Source: Halobacteriovorax sp. (lineage in GTDB: Bacteria; Bdellovibrionota; Bacteriovoracia; Bacteriovoracales; Bacteriovoracaceae). Taken from it: DNA of 64,000 nt. Below are positions 63,606-64,000 of this stretch, in pieces (the stretch's first letter is position 1; every line of letters starts with the position of its first letter). The stretch is taken from contig PBIO01000030.1 of the NCBI GenBank assembly GCA_002720865.1, forward strand, positions 62,001-126,000. Direction: 5' to 3'. The notes under the pieces were generated by a model that was not told the origin of the DNA, did not search any database, and was given only the letters and a program-made list of their open reading frames with translations. The translations under genes were made by a program, and so were the position numbers.

Positions 63606-64000
63606 TAAATATTCTTCTGATTACAGTTCGATCTGACACCGGAGGAGGACCTAAGCATGTCTTTGACTTAGTGCGGACTTTAAAAGAGAAGTACCAGAAC
63701 AATAAAATCTCAATTGCCTCACCGGCAGATCTTCCTTATGGCCCTAAATTTCGGGAATTAGCTCATAAACACTTTGAGATCCCTCATCGTAAATTTAGCA
63801 TTATTAAATTCTTGAGCTTATTAATTTACTGTAAGGATCAGAATATAAATATTGTTCATTCGCATGGAAGAGGAGCAGGTTATTACTCAAGACTTCTTGG
63901 TCTTTTCGGAATTAAAGTCATTCATACTTTTCACGGTGCCCATTTTGAAAGATCAGCCACCGGAAAAATAAAAGTCTTTATTGATAGAGTTTTAAAAATA
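63602..64000 (+). CDS. Glycosyltransferase family 4-like protein, N-terminal part (runs off the window)
   Basis: The frame starts at a TTG overlapping the previous stop and is open to the last base (133 codons). The N-terminal GT-B half is clear: MINILLITVRSDTGGGPKHV (a strand followed by the glycine-rich loop of acceptor-domain GT4 enzymes), DLVRTLKEKYQ, then IVHSHGRGAGYYSRLLG and IHTFHGAHFE. It would build the glycan on the cytoplasmic side using a nucleotide sugar. The nucleotide-binding half lies outside the window. Confidence 0.8.
   Translation, partial: MINILLITVRSDTGGGPKHVFDLVRTLKEKYQNNKISIASPADLPYGPKFRELAHKHFEIPHRKFSIIKFLSLLIYCKDQNINIVHSHGRGAGYYSRLLGLFGIKVIHTFHGAHFERSATGKIKVFIDRVLKI

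Overview
The window is AT-rich and densely coded, with no gene-free stretch longer than about 200 bases. It shows no insertion sequence, phage gene, rRNA or CRISPR array. Many proteins carry Sec signal peptides or lipoboxes, one ends in the terminal-Phe signal of outer-membrane barrels, and LptF/G-type, O-antigen ligase and rfb-type genes are present. This is therefore a Gram-negative bacterium that makes LPS. The codon use, the many short secreted proteins of unknown family, a PilZ protein and the overall gene set remind me of the Bdellovibrionota (Bacteriovorax/Halobacteriovorax-like predators). That placement is a judgement from memory, not a search result.

Region 1-31 kb is core cell biology in short operons: the tail of a RodZ-like protein and LptF/G; pepA-trmL; a lone glycosyltransferase and an O-antigen ligase; a major barrel protein; an MltD-type murein transglycosylase; a glutamate-family symporter; lgt; the ribosome/GTPase run rplU-rpmA, obg, rsfS, rlmH; a block of secreted proteins of unknown role including a YiiX-like hydrolase; then trpS with the initiator tRNA directly upstream, and the cluster M50 protease-scpA-scpB-rluB. 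Clear promoters can be read in front of rplU, the initiator tRNA, mltD and the barrel gene.

Region 30-44 kb holds an alpha/beta-hydrolase fused to a PilZ domain, two tandem secreted barrel-like proteins, a DegT aminotransferase, a secreted protein with a papain-like Cys/His/Asp arrangement, the trmB-dnaG-rpoD operon, and a large SNF2/SWIM helicase.

Region 44-64 kb is a surface-glycan region. It has at least seven polytopic GT-C type proteins, among them a eukaryote-like GT22 (ALG9/PIG-B family) mannosyltransferase and GT87-, GT39- and DUF2079-like proteins. It also has polyprenyl-phosphate-sugar synthase-like GT2 enzymes, a complete-looking gene set for a CDP-3,6-dideoxyhexose (rfbF, rfbG, rfbH, a reductase and the tyvelose epimerase rfbE), a CmoA homologue next to an FkbM methyltransferase, and the start of a GT4 glycosyltransferase. 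The first part is unusual in that single genes alternate strand with end-to-end overlaps. One 722-codon membrane glycosyltransferase there is broken by an extra T in a T5 run.

The most interesting points are the hydrolase-PilZ fusion, the candidate papain-like secreted peptidase, the CmoA/FkbM pair inside a glycan locus (a possible carboxymethylated glycan), the tyvelose-type sugar set, the loss of the fourth zinc ligand in DnaG, and the frameshifted glycosyltransferase.
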